A stretch of 26,893 nucleotides of DNA from Sphaeroforma sirkka (taxonomy: Eukaryota > Opisthokonta > Ichthyosporea > Ichthyophonida). Location of the stretch: NCBI GenBank assembly GCA_001586965.3, contig LUCW03001355.1:1-26893 (forward strand), written 5' to 3'. Position 1 is the stretch's first letter. Each line of letters starts with the position of its first letter. The notes under the pieces were generated by a model. It saw only the letters and a list, made by a program, of their open reading frames with translations. It did not search any database and was not told where the DNA came from. Positions 9,241-24,054 of this stretch are shown piece after piece. The position numbers were made by a program, and so were the translations under genes.

Positions 9241-10140
9241 GGCTTATCTAGTTCGAGAGAGATTGCGTTATTTCTAGAGGTTTTAACCATATTCAGTGGC
9301 TTATCTAGTTCGAGAGATTGCGTTATTTCTAGAGGTTTAACCATATTCAATGTCTTATCTAGTTCGAGGGATTACGTTATTTCTAGAGGTTTAACCATAT
9401 TCAGTGGCTTATTTAGTTCGAGAGATTGCGTTATTTCTAGAGGTTTAACCATATTCAATGGCTTATCTAGTTCGAGAGATTGCGTTATTTCGAGATGTTT
9501 AACCATATTCAATGGCTTATCTAGTTCGAGAGATTGCGTTATTTCTAGAGGTTTAACCATATTCAGTGGCTTATCTAGTTCGAGAGATTGCGTTATTTCT
9601 AGAGGTTTAACCATATTCAATGGCTTATCTAGTTCGAGAGATTGCGTTATTTCTAGAGGTTTAACCATATTCAATGGCTTATCTAGTTCGAGAGATTGCG
9701 TTATTTCTAGAGGTTTAACCATATTCAATGGCTTATCTAGTTCGAGAGATTGCGTTATTTCTAGAGGTTTAACCATATTCAGTGGCTTATCTAGTTCGAG
9801 AGATTGCGTTATTTAGAGAGGTTTAACCATATTCAGTGGCTTATCTAGTTCGAGAGATTGCGTTATTTCTAGAGAGGTTTAACCATATTCAGTGGCTTAT
9901 CTAGTTCGAGAGATTGCGTTATTTCTAGAGGTTTAACCATATTCAATGGCTTATCTAGTTCGAGAGATTACTTTATTTCTAGAGGTTTAACCATATTCAA
10001 TCAATGGCTTATCTAGTTCGAGAGATTGCGTTATTTCTAGAGGTTTAACCATATTCAATGGCTTATCTAGTTCGAGAGATTGCGTTATTTCTAGAGGTTT
10101 AACCATATTCAATGGCTTATCTAGTTCGAGAGATTGCGTT
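9241..10140 (+). repeat. Multi-unit block, copy 2 of an intra-array duplication
   Basis: Partner of 8100-9000. It carries CAATGTCTTA at about 9348-9357, CGAGGGATTACG at about 9365-9376, CTTATTTAG at about 9409 and GATTACTTT at 9966. The differences are local: here the unit near 9490 reads TTTCGAGATG where copy 1 has TCTAGAGAGG, one unit near 9621 is A-type where copy 1 is G-type, and 9998 has a TCAATCAATGG insertion. Agreement is lost beyond about 10140. Confidence 0.8.
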
Positions 10141-13100
10141 ATTTCTAGAGGTTTAACCATATTCAGTGGCTTATCTAGTTCGAGAGATTGCGTTATTTCT
10201 AGAGGTTTAACCATATTCAATGGCTTATCTAGTTCGAGAGATTGCGTTATTTCTAGAGGTTTAACCATATTCAATGGCTTATCTAGTTCGAGAGATTTGC
10301 GTTATTTCTAGAGGTTTTAACCATATTCAGTGGCTTATCTAGTTCGAGAGATTGCGTTATTTCTAGAGGTTTAACCATATTCAAGTGGCTTATCTAGTTC
10401 GAGAGATTGCGTTATTTCTAGAGGTTTAACCATATTCAATGGCTTATCTAGTTCGAGAGATTGCGTTATTTCTAGAGGTTTAACCATATTCAGTGGCTTA
10501 TCTAGTTCGAGAGATTGCGTTATTTCTAGAGGTTTAACCATATTCAGTGGCTTATCTAGTTCGAGAGATTGCGTTATTTCGAGAGGTTTAACCATATTCA
10601 ATGGCTTATCTAGTTCGAGAGATTGCGTTATTTCTAGAGGTTTAACCATATTCAGTGGCTTATCTAGTTCGAGAGATTGCGTTATTTCTAGAGGTTTAAC
10701 CATATTCAATGGCTTATCTAGTTCGAGAGATTACGTTATTTCTAGAGGTTTAACCATATTCAGTGGCTTATCTAGTTCGAGAGATTGCGTTATTTCTAGA
10801 GGTTTAACCATATTCAATGGCTTATCTAGTTCGAGAGATTGCGTTATTTCTAGAGGTTTAACCATATTCAATGGCTTATCTAGTTCGAGAGATTGCGTTA
10901 TTTCTAGAGGTTTAACCATATTCAATGGCTTATCTAGTTCGAGAGATTGCGTTATTTCTAGAGGTTTAACCATATTCAATGGCTTATCTAGTTCGAGAGA
11001 TTGCGTTATTTCTAGAGGTTTAACCATATTCAGTGGCTTATCTAGTTCGAGAGATTGCGTTATTTCTAGAGGTTTAACCATATTCAATGGCTTATCTAGT
11101 TCGAGAGATTGCGTTATTTCTAGAGGTTTAACCATATTCAATGGCTTATCTAGTTCGAGAGATTGCGTTATTTCTAGAGGTTTAACCATATTCAGTGGCT
11201 TATCTAGTTCGAGAGATTGCGTTATTTCTAGAGGTTTAACCATATTCAATGGCTTATCTAGTTCGAGAGATTGCGTTATTTCTAGAGGTTTAACCATATT
11301 CAATGGCTTATCTAGTTCGAGAGATTACGTTATTTCTCGAGAGGTTTAACCATATTCAGTGGCTTATCTAGTTCGAGAGATTGCGTTATTTCTAGAGGTT
11401 TAACCATATTCAGTGGCTTATCTAGTTCGAGAGATTGCGTTATTTCTAGAGGTTTAACCATATTCAATGGCTTATCTAGTTCGAGAGATTGCGTTATTTC
11501 TAGAGGTTTAACCATATTCAGTGGCTTATCTAGTTCGAGAGATTGCGTTATTTCTAGAGAGGTTTAACCATATTCAATGGCTTATCTAGTTCGAGAGATT
11601 GCGTTATTTCTAGAGGTTTAACCATATTCAGTGGCTTATCTAGTTCGAGAGATTGCGTTATTTCTAGAGGTTTAACCATATTCAATGGCTTATCTAGTTC
11701 GAGAGATTACGTTATTTCTAGAGGTTTAACCATATTCAATGGCTTATCTAGTTCGAGAGATTGCGTTATTTCTAGAGGTTTAACCATATTCAGTGGCTTA
11801 TCTAGTTCGAGAGATTGCGCGTTATTTCTAGAGGTTTAACCATATTCAATGGCTTATCTAGTTCGAGAGATTGCGTTATTTCTAGAGGTTTAACCATATT
11901 CAGTGGCTTATCTAGTTCGAGAGATTGCGTTATTTCTAGAGGTTTAACCATATTCAATGGCTTATCTAGTTCGAGAGATTACGTTATTTCTAGAGGTTTA
12001 ACCATATTCAGTGGCTTATCTAGTTCGAGAGATTGCGTTATTTCTAGAGGTTTAACCATATTCAATGGCTTATCTAGTTCGAGAGAGATTGCGTTATTTC
12101 TCAGAGGTTTAAACCATATTCAGTGGCTTATCTAGTTCGAGAGATTGCGTTATTTCTAGAGGTTTAACCATATTCAGTGGCTTATCTAGTTCGAGAGATT
12201 GCGTTATTTCTAGAGGTTTAACCATATTCAATGGCTTATCTAGTTCGAGAGATTGCGTTATTTCTAGAGGTTTAACCATATTCAGTGGCTTATCTAGTTC
12301 GAGAGATTGCGTTATTTCTAGAGGTTTAACCATATTCAGTGGCTTATCTAGTTCGAGAGATTGCGTTATTTCTAGAGGTTTAACCATATTCAATGGCTTA
12401 TCTAGTTCGAGAGATTGCGTTATTTCTAGAGGTTTAACCATATTCAATGGCTTATCTAGTTCGAGAGATTGCGTTATTTCTAGAGGTTTAACCATATTCA
12501 GTGGCTTATCTAGTTCGAGAGATTGCGTTATTTCTAGAGGTTTAACCATATTCAATGGCTTATCTAGTTCGAGAGATTGCGTTATTTCTAGAGGTTTAAC
12601 CATATTCAGTGGCTTATCTAGTTCGAGAGATTGCGTTATTTCTAGAGGTTTAACCATATTCAATGGCTTATCTAGTTCGAGAGATTGCGTTATTTCTAGA
12701 GGTTTAACCATATTCAGTGGCTTATCTAGTTCGAGAGATTGCGTTATTTCTAGAGGTTTAACCATATTCAGTGGCTTATCTAGTTCGAGAGATTGCGTTA
12801 TTTCTAGAGGTTTAACCATATTCAATGGCTTATCTAGTTCGAGAGATTGCGTTATTTCTAGAGGTTTAACCATATTCATTGTGGCTTATCTAGTTCGAGA
12901 GATTGCGTTATTTCTAGAGGTTTAACCATATTCAATGGCTTATCTAGTTCGAGAGATTGCGTTATTTCTAGAGGTTTAACCATATTCAATGGCTTATCTA
13001 GTTCGAGAGATTGCGTTATTTCTAGAGGTTTAACCATATTCAGTGGCTTATCTAGTTCGAGAGATTGCGTTATTTCTAGAGGTTTAACCATATTCAATGG

Positions 13101-16100
13101 CTTATCTAGTTCGAGAGATTGCGTTATTTTTCTAGAGGTTTAACCATATTCAATGGCTTATCTAGTTCGAGAGATTGCGTTATTTCTAGAGGTTTAACCA
13201 TATTCAATGGCTTATCTAGTTCGAGAGATTGCGTTATTTCTAGAGGTTTAACCATATTCAATGGCTTATCTAGTTCGAGAGATTGCGTTATTTCTAGAGG
13301 TTTAACCATATTCAATGGCTTATCTAGTTCGAGAGATTGCGTTATTTCTAGAGGTTTAACCATATTCAGTGGCTTATCTAGTTCGAGAGATTGCGTTATT
13401 TCTAGAGGTTTAACCATATTCAATGGCTTATCTAGTTCGAGAGATTGCGTTATTTCTAGAGGTTTAACCATATTCAGTGGCTTATCTAGTTCGAGAGATT
13501 GCGTTATTTCTAGAGGTTTTAACCATATTCAATGGCTTATCTAGTTCGAGAGATTGCGTTATTTCTAGAGGTTTAACCATATTCAATGGCTTATCTAGTT
13601 CGAGAGATTGCGTTATTTCTAGAGGTTTAACCATATTCAATGGCTTATCTAGTTCGAGAGATTGCGTTATTTCTAGAGGTTTAACCATATTCAATGGGCT
13701 TATCTAGTTCGAGAGATTGCGTTATTTCTAGAGGTTTAACCATATTCAGTGGCTTATCTAGTTCGAGAGATTGCGTTATTTCTAGAGGTTTAACCATATT
13801 CAATGGCTTATCTAGTCGAGAGATTGCGTTATTTCTAGAGGTTTAACCATATTCAGTGGCTTATCTAGTTCGAGAGATTGCGTTATTTCTAGAGGTTTAA
13901 CCATATTCAATGGCTTATCTAGTTCGAGAGATTGCGTTATTTCTAGAGGTTTAACCATATTCAGTGGCTTATCTAGTTCGAGAGATTGCGTTATTTCTAG
14001 AGGTTTAACCATATTCAATGGCTTATCTAGTTCGAGAGATTGCGTTATTTCTAGAGGTTTAACCATATTCAATGGCTTATCTAGTTCGAGAGATTGCGTT
14101 ATTTCTAGAGGTTTAACCATATTCAGTGGCTTATCTAGTTCGAGAGATTGCGTTATTTCTAGAGGTTTAACCATATTCAATGGCTTATCTAGTTCGAGAG
14201 ATTGCGTTATTTCTAGAGGTTTAACCATATTCAATGGCTTATCTAGTTCGAGAGATTGCGTTATTTCTAGAGGTTTAACCATATTCAATGGCTTATCTAG
14301 TTCGAGAGATTGCGTTATTTCTAGAGAGGTTTAACCATATTCAGTGGCTTATCTAGTTCGAGAGATTGCGTTATTTCTAGAGGTTTAACCATATTCAATG
14401 GCTTATCTAGTTCGAGAGATTGCGTTATTTCTAGAGGTTTAACCATATTCAATGGCTTATCTAGTTCGAGAGATTGCGTTATTTCTAGAGGTTTAACCAT
14501 ATTCAATGGCTTATCTAGTTCGAGAGATTGCGTTATTTCTAGAGGTTTAACCATATTCAGTGGCTTATCTAGTTCGAGAGATTGCGTTATTTCTAGAGGT
14601 TTAACCATATTCAATGGCTTATCTAGTTCGAGAGATTGCGTTATTTCTAGAGGTTTAACCATATTCAATGGCTTATCTAGTTCGAGAGATTGCGTTATTT
14701 CTAGAGAGGTTTAACCATATTCAATGGCTTATCTAGTTCGAGAGATTGCGTTATTTCTAGAGGTTTAACCATATTCAATGGCTTATCTAGTTCGAGAGAT
14801 TGCGTTATTTCTAGAGGTTTAACCATATTCAGTGGCTTATCTAGTTCGAGAGATTGCGTTATTTCTAGAGGTTTAACCATATTCAATGGCTTATCTAGTT
14901 CGAGAGATTGCGTTATTTCTAGAGGTTTAACCATATTCAGTGGCTTATCTAGTTCGAGAGATTGCGTTATTTCTAGAGAGGTTTAACCATATTCAATGGC
15001 TTATCTAGTTCGAGAGATTGCGTTATTTCTAGAGGTTTAACCATATTCAATGGCTTATCTAGTTCGAGAGATTGCGTTATTTCTAGAGGTTTAACCATAT
15101 TCAATGGCTTATCTAGTTCGAGAGATTGCGTTATTTCTAGAGGTTTAACCATATTCAATGGCTTATCTAGTTCGAGAGATTGCGTTATTTCTAGAGGTTT
15201 AACCATATTCAATGGCTTATCTAGTTCGAGAGATTGCGTTATTTCTAGAGGTTTAACCATATTCAATGGCTTATCTAGTTCGAGAGATTGCGTTATTTCT
15301 AGAGGTTTAACCATATTCAGTGGCTTATCTAGTTCGAGAGATTGCGTTATTTCTAGAGGTTTAACCATATTCAATGGCTTATCTAGTTCGAGAGATTGCG
15401 TTATTTCTAGAGGTTTAACCATATTCAATGGCTTATCTAGTTCGAGAGATTGCGTTATTTCTAGAGGTTTAACCATATTCAATGGCTTATCTAGTTCGAG
15501 AGATTGCGTTATTTCTAGAGGTTTAACCATATTCAGTGGCTTATCTAGTTCGAGAGATTGCGTTATTTCTAGAGGTTTAACCATATTCAATGGCTTATCT
15601 AGTTCGAGAGATTGCGTTATTTCTAGAGGTTTAACCATATTCAATGGCTTATCTAGTTCGAGAGATTACGTTATTTCTAGAGGTTTAACCATATTCAGTG
15701 GCTTATCTAGTTCGAGAGATTGCGTTATTTCTAGAGGTTTAACCATATTCAATGGCTTTATCTAGTTCGAGAGATTGCGTTATTTCTAGAGGTTTAACCA
15801 TATTCAATGGCTTATCTAGTTCGAGAGATTGCGTTATTTCTAGAGGTTTAACCATATTCAATGGCTTATCTAGTTCGAGAGATTGCGTTATTTCTAGAGG
15901 TTTAACCATATTCAATGGCTTATCTAGTTCGAGAGATTGCGTTATTTTTCTAGAGGTTTAACCATATTCAGTGGCTTATCTAGTTCGAGAGATTGCGTTA
16001 TTTCTAGAGGTTTAACCATATTCAATGGCTTATCTAGTTCGAGAGATTGCGTTATTTCTAGAGGTTTAACCATATTCAGTGGCTTATCTAGTTCGAGAGA

Positions 16101-17914
16101 TTGCGTTATTTCTAGAGGTTTAACCATATTCAATGGCTTATCTAGTTCGAGAGATTGCGTTATTTCTAGAGAGGTTTAACCATATTCAATGGCTTATCTA
16201 GTTCGAGAGATTGCGTTATTTCTAGAGGTTTAACCATATTCAGTGGCTTATCTAGTTCGAGAGATTGCGTTATTTCTAGAGGTTTAACCATATTCAATGG
16301 CTTATCTAGTTCGAGAGATTGCGCGTTATTTCTAGAGGTTTAACCATATTCAATGGCTTATCTAGTTCGAGAGATTGCGTTATTTCTAGAGGTTTAACCA
16401 TATTCAATGGCTTATCTAGTTCGAGAGATTGCGTTATTTCTAGAGGTTTAACCATATTCAGTGGCTTATCTAGTTCGAGAGATTGCGTTATTTCTAGAGG
16501 TTTAACCATATTCAATGGCTTATCTAGTTCGAGAGATTGCGTTATTTCTAGAGGTTTAACCATATTCAATGGCTTATCTAGTTCGAGAGATTGCGTTATT
16601 TCTAGAGGTTTAACCATATTCAATGGCTTATCTAGTTCGAGAGATTGCGTTATTTCTAGAGGTTTAACCATATTCAGTGGCTTATCTAGTTCGAGAGATT
16701 GCGTTATTTCTAGAGGTTTAACCATATTCAATGGCTTATCTAGTTCGAGAGATTGCGTTATTTCTAGAGGTTTAACCATATTCAATGGCTTATCTAGTTC
16801 GAGAGATTGCGTTATTTCTAGAGGTTTAAAACCATATTCAATGGCTTATCTAGTTCGAGAGATTGCGTTATTTCTAGAGGTTTAACCATATTCAATGGCT
16901 TATCTAGTTCGAGAGATTGCGTTATTTCTAGAGGTTTAACCATATTCAGTGGCTTATCTAGTTCGAGAGATTGCGTTATTTCTAGAGGTTTAACCATATT
17001 CAATGGCTTAGTCTAGAGAGATTACGTGTTATTTCTAGAGAGGTTTAACCATATTCAAGTGGCTTATCTAGTTCGAGAGATTGCGTTATTTCTAGAGGTT
17101 TAACCATATTCAATGGCTTATCTAGTTCGAGAGATTGCGTTATTTCTAGAGGTTTAACCATATTCAATGGCTTATCTAGTTCGAGAGATTGCGTTATTTC
17201 TAGAGGTTTAACCATATTCAATGGCTTATCTAGTTCGAGAGAGATTGCGTTATTTCTAGAGGTTTAACCATATTCAATGGCTTATCTAGTTCGAGAGATT
17301 GCGTTATTTAGAGGTTTAACCATATTCAATGGCTTATCTAGTTCGAGAGATTGCGTTATTTCTAGAGGTTTAACCATATTCAATGGCTTATCTAGTTCGA
17401 GAGATTGCGTTATTTCTAGAGGTTTAACCATATTCAGTGGCTTATCTAGTTCGAGAGATTGCGTTATTTCTAGAGGTTTAACCATATTCAATGGCTTATC
17501 TAGTTCGAGAGATTACGTTATTTCTAGAGGTTTAACCATATTCAATGGCTTATCTAGTTCGAGAGATTGCGTTATTTCTAGAGGTTTAACCATATTCAAT
17601 GGCTTATCTAGTTCGAGAGATTGCGTTATTTTCTAGAGGTTTAACCATATTCAATGGCTTATCTAGTTCGAGAGATTGCGTTATTTCTAGAGGTTTAACC
17701 ATATTCAGTGGCTTATCTAGTTCGAGAGATTGCGTTATTTCTAGAGGTTTAACCATATTCAAGTGGCTTATCTAGTTCGAGAGATTGCGTTATTTCTAGA
17801 GGTTTACCCATATTCAATGGCTTATCTAGTTCGAGAGATTGCGTTATTTCTAGAGGTTTAACCATATTCAATGGCTTATCTAGTTCGAGAGATTGCGTTA
17901 TTTCTAGAGGTTTA

Positions 17915-17965
17915 ACCAATTCATATTTGTGGCTTATCTAGTTCGAGAGAGATGCGTGCGTTATT
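17915..17965 (+). repeat. Scrambled satellite unit
   Basis: The usual ACCATATTCAATGG becomes ACCAATTCATATTTGTGG, and the next unit reads GAGAGAGATGCGTGCGTTA. Both adjacent units have small insertions and local reordering. This could be real mutation or an assembly or consensus error in a hard-to-resolve stretch. Confidence 0.75.
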
Positions 17966-19924
17966 TCTAGAGGTTTAACCATATTCAATGGCTTATCTAG
18001 TTCGAGAGATTACGTTATTTCTAGAGGTTTAACCATATTCAATGGCTTATCTAGTTCGAGAGATTGCGTTATTTCTAGAGGTTTAACCATATTCAATGGC
18101 TTATCTAGTTCGAGAGATTGCGTTATTTCTAGAGGTTTAACCATATTCAATGGCTTATCTAGTTCGAGAGATTGCGTTATTTCTAGAGGTTTAACCATAT
18201 TCAATGGCTTATCTAGTTCGAGAGATTGCGTTATTTCTAGAGGTTTAACCATATTCAATGGCTTATCTAGTTCGAGAGATTACGTTATTTCTAGAGGTTT
18301 AACCATATTCAATGGCTTATCTAGTTCGAGAGATTGCGTTATTTCTAGAGGTTTAACCATATTCAATGGCTTATCTAGTTCGAGAGATTGCGTTATTTCT
18401 AGAGGTTTAACCATATTCAATGGCTTATCTAGTTCGAGAGATTGCGTTATTTCTAGAGGTTTAACCATATTCAGTGGCTTATCTAGTTCGAGAGATTGCG
18501 TTATTTCTAGAGGTTTAACCATATTCAGTGGCTTATCTAGTTCGAGAGATTGCGTTATTTCTAGAGGTTTAACCATATTCAATGGCTTATCTAGTTCGAG
18601 AGATTGCGTTATTTCTAGAGGTTTAACCATATTCAATGGCTTATCTAGTTCGAGAGATTGCGTTATTTCTAGAGGTTTAACCATATTCAAGTGGCTTATC
18701 TAGTTCGAGAGATTGCGTTATTTCTAGAGGTTTAACCATATTCAATGGCTTATCTAGTTCGAGAGATTGCGTTATTTCTAAGAGGTTTAACCATATTCAA
18801 TGGCTTATCTAGTTCGAGAGATTGCGTTATTTCTAGAGGTTTAACCATATTCAAGTGGCTTATCTAGTTCGAGAGATTGCGTTATTTCTAGAGGTTTAAC
18901 CATATTCAATGGCTTATCTAGTTCGAGAGATTGCGTTATTTCTAGAGGTTTAACCATATTCAATGGCTTATCTAGTTCGAGAGATTGCGTTATTTCTAGA
19001 GGTTTAACCATATTCAGTGGCTTATCTAGTTCGAGAGATTGCGTTATTTCTAGAGGTTTAACCATATTCAATGGCTTATCTAGTTCGAGAGATTGCGTTA
19101 TTTCTAGAGGTTTAACCATATTCAGTGGCTTATCTAGTTCGAGAGATTGCGTTATTTCTAGAGGTTTAACCATATTCAATGGCTTATCTAGTTCGAGAGA
19201 TTGCGTTATTTCTAGAGGTTTAACCATATTCAATGGCTTATCTAGTTCGAGAGATTGCGTTATTTCTAGAGGTTTAACCATATTCAATGGCTTATCTAGT
19301 TCGAGAGATTGCGTTATTTCTAGAGGTTTAACCATATTCAATGGCTTATCTAGTTCGAGAGATTGCGTTATTTCTAGAGGTTTAACCATATTCAGTGGCT
19401 TATCTAGTTCGAGAGATTGCGTTATTTCTAGAGGTTTAACCATATTCAATGGCTTATCTAGTTCGAGAGATTGCGTTATTTCTAGAGGTTTAACCATATT
19501 CAATGGCTTATCTAGTTCGAGAGATTGCGTTATTTCTAGAGGTTTAACCATATTCAATGGCTTATCTAGTTCGAGAGATTGCGTTATTTCTAGAGGTTTA
19601 ACCATATTCAATGGCTTATCTAGTTCGAGAGATTGCGTTATTTCTAGAGGTTTAACCATATTCAATGGCTTATCTAGTTCGAGAGATTGCGTTATTTCTA
19701 GAGGTTTAACCATATTCAATGGCTTATCTAGTTCGAGAGATTGCGTTATTTCTAGAGGTTTAACCATATTCAATGGCTTATCTAGTTCGAGAGATTGCGT
19801 TATTTCTAGAGGTTTAACCATATTCAGTGGCTTATCTAGTTCGAGAGATTGCGTTATTTCTAGAGGTTTAACCATATTCAATGGCTTATCTAGTTCGAGA
19901 GATTGCGTTATTTCTAGAGGTTTA

Positions 19925-19980
19925 ACCATATATTCAATGGCTTATTTCTAGTTTCATAGAGATTAGTTCGAGAGATTGCG
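19925..19980 (+). repeat. Rearranged satellite unit with insertion
   Basis: After TTTAACCATATATTCAATGG the sequence runs CTTATTTCTAGTTTCATAGAG and then ATTAGTTCGAGAG before regular units resume. It combines the TTATTTCTAG and TTATCTAG segments of the unit and adds a few bases found in neither. It ends the longest uninterrupted reverse-strand frame (18841-19929). Confidence 0.8.
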
Positions 19981-22504
19981 TTATTTCTAGAGGTTTAACC
20001 ATATTCAATGGCTTATCTAGTTCGAGAGATTGCGTTATTTCTAGAGGTTTAACCATATTCAATGGCTTATCTAGTTCGAGAGATTGCGTTATTTCTAGAG
20101 GTTTAACCATATTCAATGGCTTATCTAGTTCGAGAGATTGCGTTATTTCTAGAGGTTTAACCATATTCAGTGGCTTATCTAGTTCGAGAGATTGCGTTAT
20201 TTCTAGAGGTTTAACCATATTCAATGGCTTATCTAGTTCGAGAGATTGCGTTATTTCTAGAGGTTTAACCATATTCAATGGCTTATCTAGTTCGAGAGAT
20301 TGCGTTATTTCTAGAGGTTTAACCATATTCAATGGCTTATCTAGTTCGAGAGATTGCGTTATTTCTAGAGGTTTAACCATATTCAAGTGGCTTATCTAGT
20401 TCGAGAGATTGCGTTATTTCTAGAGGTTTAACCATATTCAATGGCTTATCTAGTTCGAGAGATTGCGTTATTTCTAGAGGTTTAACCATATTCAATGGCT
20501 TATCTAGTTCGAGAGATTGCGTTATTTCTAGAGGTTTAACCATATTCAATGGCTTATCTAGTTCGAGAGATTGCGTTATTTCTAGAGGTTTAACCATATT
20601 CAGTGGCTTATCTAGTTCGAGAGATTGCGTTATTTCTAGAGGTTTAACCATATTCAATGGCTTATCTAGTTCGAGAGATTGCGTTATTTCTAGAGGTTTA
20701 ACCATATTCAATGGCTTATCTAGTTCGAGAGATTGCGTTATTTCTAGAGTTTTTAACCATATTCAATGGCTTATCTAGTTCGAGAGATTGCGTTATTTCT
20801 AGAGGTTTAACCATATTCAATGGCTTATCTAGTTCGAGAGATTGCGTTATTTCTAGAGGTTTAACCATATTCAATGGCTTATCTAGTTCGAGAGATTGCG
20901 TTATTTCTAGAGGTTTAACCATATTCAGTGGCTTATCTAGTTCGAGAGATTGCGTTATTTCTAGAGGTTTAACCATATTCAGTGGCTATTCAATGGCTTG
21001 TCTAGTTCGAGAGATTGCGTTATTTTCTAGAGGTTTAACCATATTCAATGGCTTATCTAGTTCGAGAGATTGCGTTATTTCTAGAGGTTTAACCATATTC
21101 AGTGGCTTATCTAGTTCGAGAGATTGCGTTATTTCTAGAGGTTTAACCATATTCAATGGCTTATCTAGTTCGAGAGATTGCGTTATTTCTAGAGGTTTAA
21201 CCATATTCAATGGCTTATCTAGTTCGAGAGATTACGTTATTTCTAGAGGTTTAACCATATTCAGTGGCTTATCTAGTTCGAGAGATTGCGTTATTTCTAG
21301 AGGTTTAACCATATTCAATGGCTTATCTAGTTCGAGAGATTGCGTTATTTCTAGAGGTTTAAACCATATTCAATGGCTTATCTAGTTCGAGAGATTGCGT
21401 TATTTCTAGAGGTTTAACCATATTCAATGGCTTATCTAGTTCGAGAGATTGCGTTATTTCTAGAGGTTTAACCATATTCAGTGGCTTATCTAGTTCGAGA
21501 GATTGCGTTATTTCTAGAGGTTTAACCATATTCAAGTGGCTTATCTAGTTCGAGAGATTGCGTTATTTCTAGAGGTTTAACCATATTCAATGGCTTATCT
21601 AGTTCGAGAGATTGCGTTATTTCTAGAGAGGTTTAACCATATTCAATGGCTTATCTAGTTCGAGAGATTGCGTTATTTCTAGAGGTTTAACCATATTCAA
21701 TGGCTTATCTAGTTCGAGAGATTGCGTTATTTCTAGAGGTTTAACCATATTCAATGGCTTATCTAGTTCGAGAGATTACGTTATTTCTAGAGGTTTAACC
21801 TTCATATTCAATGGCTTATCTAGTTCGAGAGATTGCGTTATTTCTAGAGGTTTAACCATATTCAATGGCTTATCTAGTTCGAGAGATTGCGTTATTTCTA
21901 GAGGTTTAACCATATTCAATGGCTTATCTAGTTCGAGAGATTGCGTTATTTCTAGAGGTTTAACCATATTCAGTGGCTTATCTAGTTCGAGAGATTGCGT
22001 TATTTCTAGAGGTTTAACCATATTCAGTGGCTTATCTAGTTCGAGAGATTGCGTTATTTCTAGAGGTTTAACCATATTCAATGGCTTATCTAGTTCGAGA
22101 GATTACGTTATTTCTAGAGGTTTAACCATATTCAATGGCTTATCTAGTTCGAGAGATTGCGTTATTTCTAGAGGTTTAACCATATTCAATGGCTTATCTA
22201 GTTCGAGAGATTGCGTTATTTCTAGAGGTTTAACCATATTCAATGGCTTATCTAGTTCGAGAGATTACGTTATTTCTAGAGGTTTAACCATATTCAATGG
22301 CTTATCTAGTTCGAGAGATTGCGTTATTTCTAGAGGTTTAACCATATTCAATGGCTTATCTAGTTCGAGAGATTGCGTTATTTCTAGAGGTTTAACCACC
22401 ATATTCAATGGCTTATCTAGTTCGAGAGATTGCGTTATTTCTAGAGGTTTAACCATATTCAATGGCTTATCTAGTTCGAGAGATTGCGTTATTTCTAGAG
22501 GTTT

Positions 22505-22575
22505 AACCATATTCAATGGCTTATCTGGCTTATCTAGAGGTTTAACCATATTTCGAGAGATTCGAGAGATTGCGT
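22505..22575 (+). repeat. Recombined satellite unit joined near CTAG
   Basis: The sequence passes from ATGGCTTATCTGGCTTATCTAG directly into AGGTTTAACCATAT, so the second CTAG of one unit is joined to sequence that normally follows the first CTAG. A partial ATTTCGAGAGATTCGAGAGATT follows before regular phase returns. The join fits deletion between the two internal CTAG copies. Confidence 0.8.
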
Positions 22576-24054
22576 TATTTCTAGAGGTTTAACCATATTC
22601 AATGGCTTATCTAGTTCGAGAGATTGCGTTATTTCTAGAGGTTTAACCATATTCAATGGCTTATCTAGTTCGAGAGATTGCGTTATTTCTAGAGGTTTAA
22701 CCATATTCAATGGCTTATCTAGTTCGAGAGATTGCGTTATTTCTAGAGGTTTAACCATATTCAATGGCTTATCTAGTTCGAGAGATTGCGTTATTTCTAG
22801 AGGTTTAACCATATTCAATGGCTTATCTAGTTCGAGAGATTGCGTTTATTTCTAGAGGTTTAACCATATTCAATGGCTTATCTAGTTCGAGAGATTACGT
22901 TATTTCTAGAGGTTTAACCATATTCAGTGGCTTATCTAGTTCGAGAGATTGCGTTATTTCTAGAGGTTTAACCATATTCAATGGCTTATCTAGTTCGAGA
23001 GATTGCGTTATTTCTAGAGGTTTAACCATATTCAATGGCTTATCTAGTTCGAGAGATTGCGTTATTTCTAGAGGTTTAACCATATTCAATGGCTTATCTA
23101 GTTCGAGAGATTGCGTTATTTCTAGAGGTTTAACCATATTCAATGGCTTATCTAGTTCGAGAGATTGCGTTATTTCTAGAGGTTTAACCATATTCAATGG
23201 CTTATCTAGTTCGAGAGATTGCGTTATTTCTAGAGGTTTAACCATATTCAATGGCTTATCTAGTTCGAGAGATTGCGTTATTTCTAGAGGTTTAACCATA
23301 TTCAATGGCTTATCTAGTTCGAGAGATTGCGTTATTTCTAGAGGTTTAACCATATTCAATGGCTTATCTAGTTCGAGAGATTGCGTTATTTCTAGAGGTT
23401 TAACCATATTCAATGGCTTATCTAGTTCGAGAGATTGCGTTATTTCTAGAGGTTTAACCATATTCAATGGCTTATCTAGTTCGAGAGATTGCGTTATTTC
23501 TAGAAGTTTAACCATATTCAATGGCTTATCTAGTTCGAGAGATTACGTTATTTCTAGAGGTTTAACCATATTCAATGGCTTATCTAGTTCGAGAGATTGC
23601 GTTATTTCTAGAGGTTTAACCATATTCAATGGCTTATCTAGTTCGAGAGATTGCGTTATTTCTAGAGGTTTAACCATATTCAATGGCTTATATCTAGTTC
23701 GAGAGATTGCGTTATTTCTAGAGGTTTAACCATATTCAGTGGCTTATCTAGTTCGAGAGATTGCGTTATTTCTAGAGGTTTAACCATATTCAATGGCTTA
23801 TCTAGTTCGAGAGATTGCGTTATTTCTAGAGGTTTAACCATATTCAATGGCTTATCTAGTTCGAGAGATTGCGTTATTTCTAGAGGTTTAACCATATTCA
23901 ATGGCTTATCTAGTTCGAGAGATTGCGTTATTTCTAGAGGTTTAACCATATTCAATGGCTTTATCTAGTTCGAGAGATTGCGTTATTTCTAGAGGTTTAA
24001 CCATATTCAGTGGCTTATCTAGTTCGAGAGATTGCGTTATTTCTAGAGGTTTAA

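Noticed and set aside
18841..19929. Long reverse-strand frame of 362 codons (18-residue repeats), and similar frames on both strands throughout 8500-26870
   Set aside because: They are translations of the 54-bp satellite in its single stop-free frame per strand. They end wherever a 1-2 bp indel or a GATTACG variant occurs, have no unique N- or C-terminal sequence, and lie opposite equally open frames.
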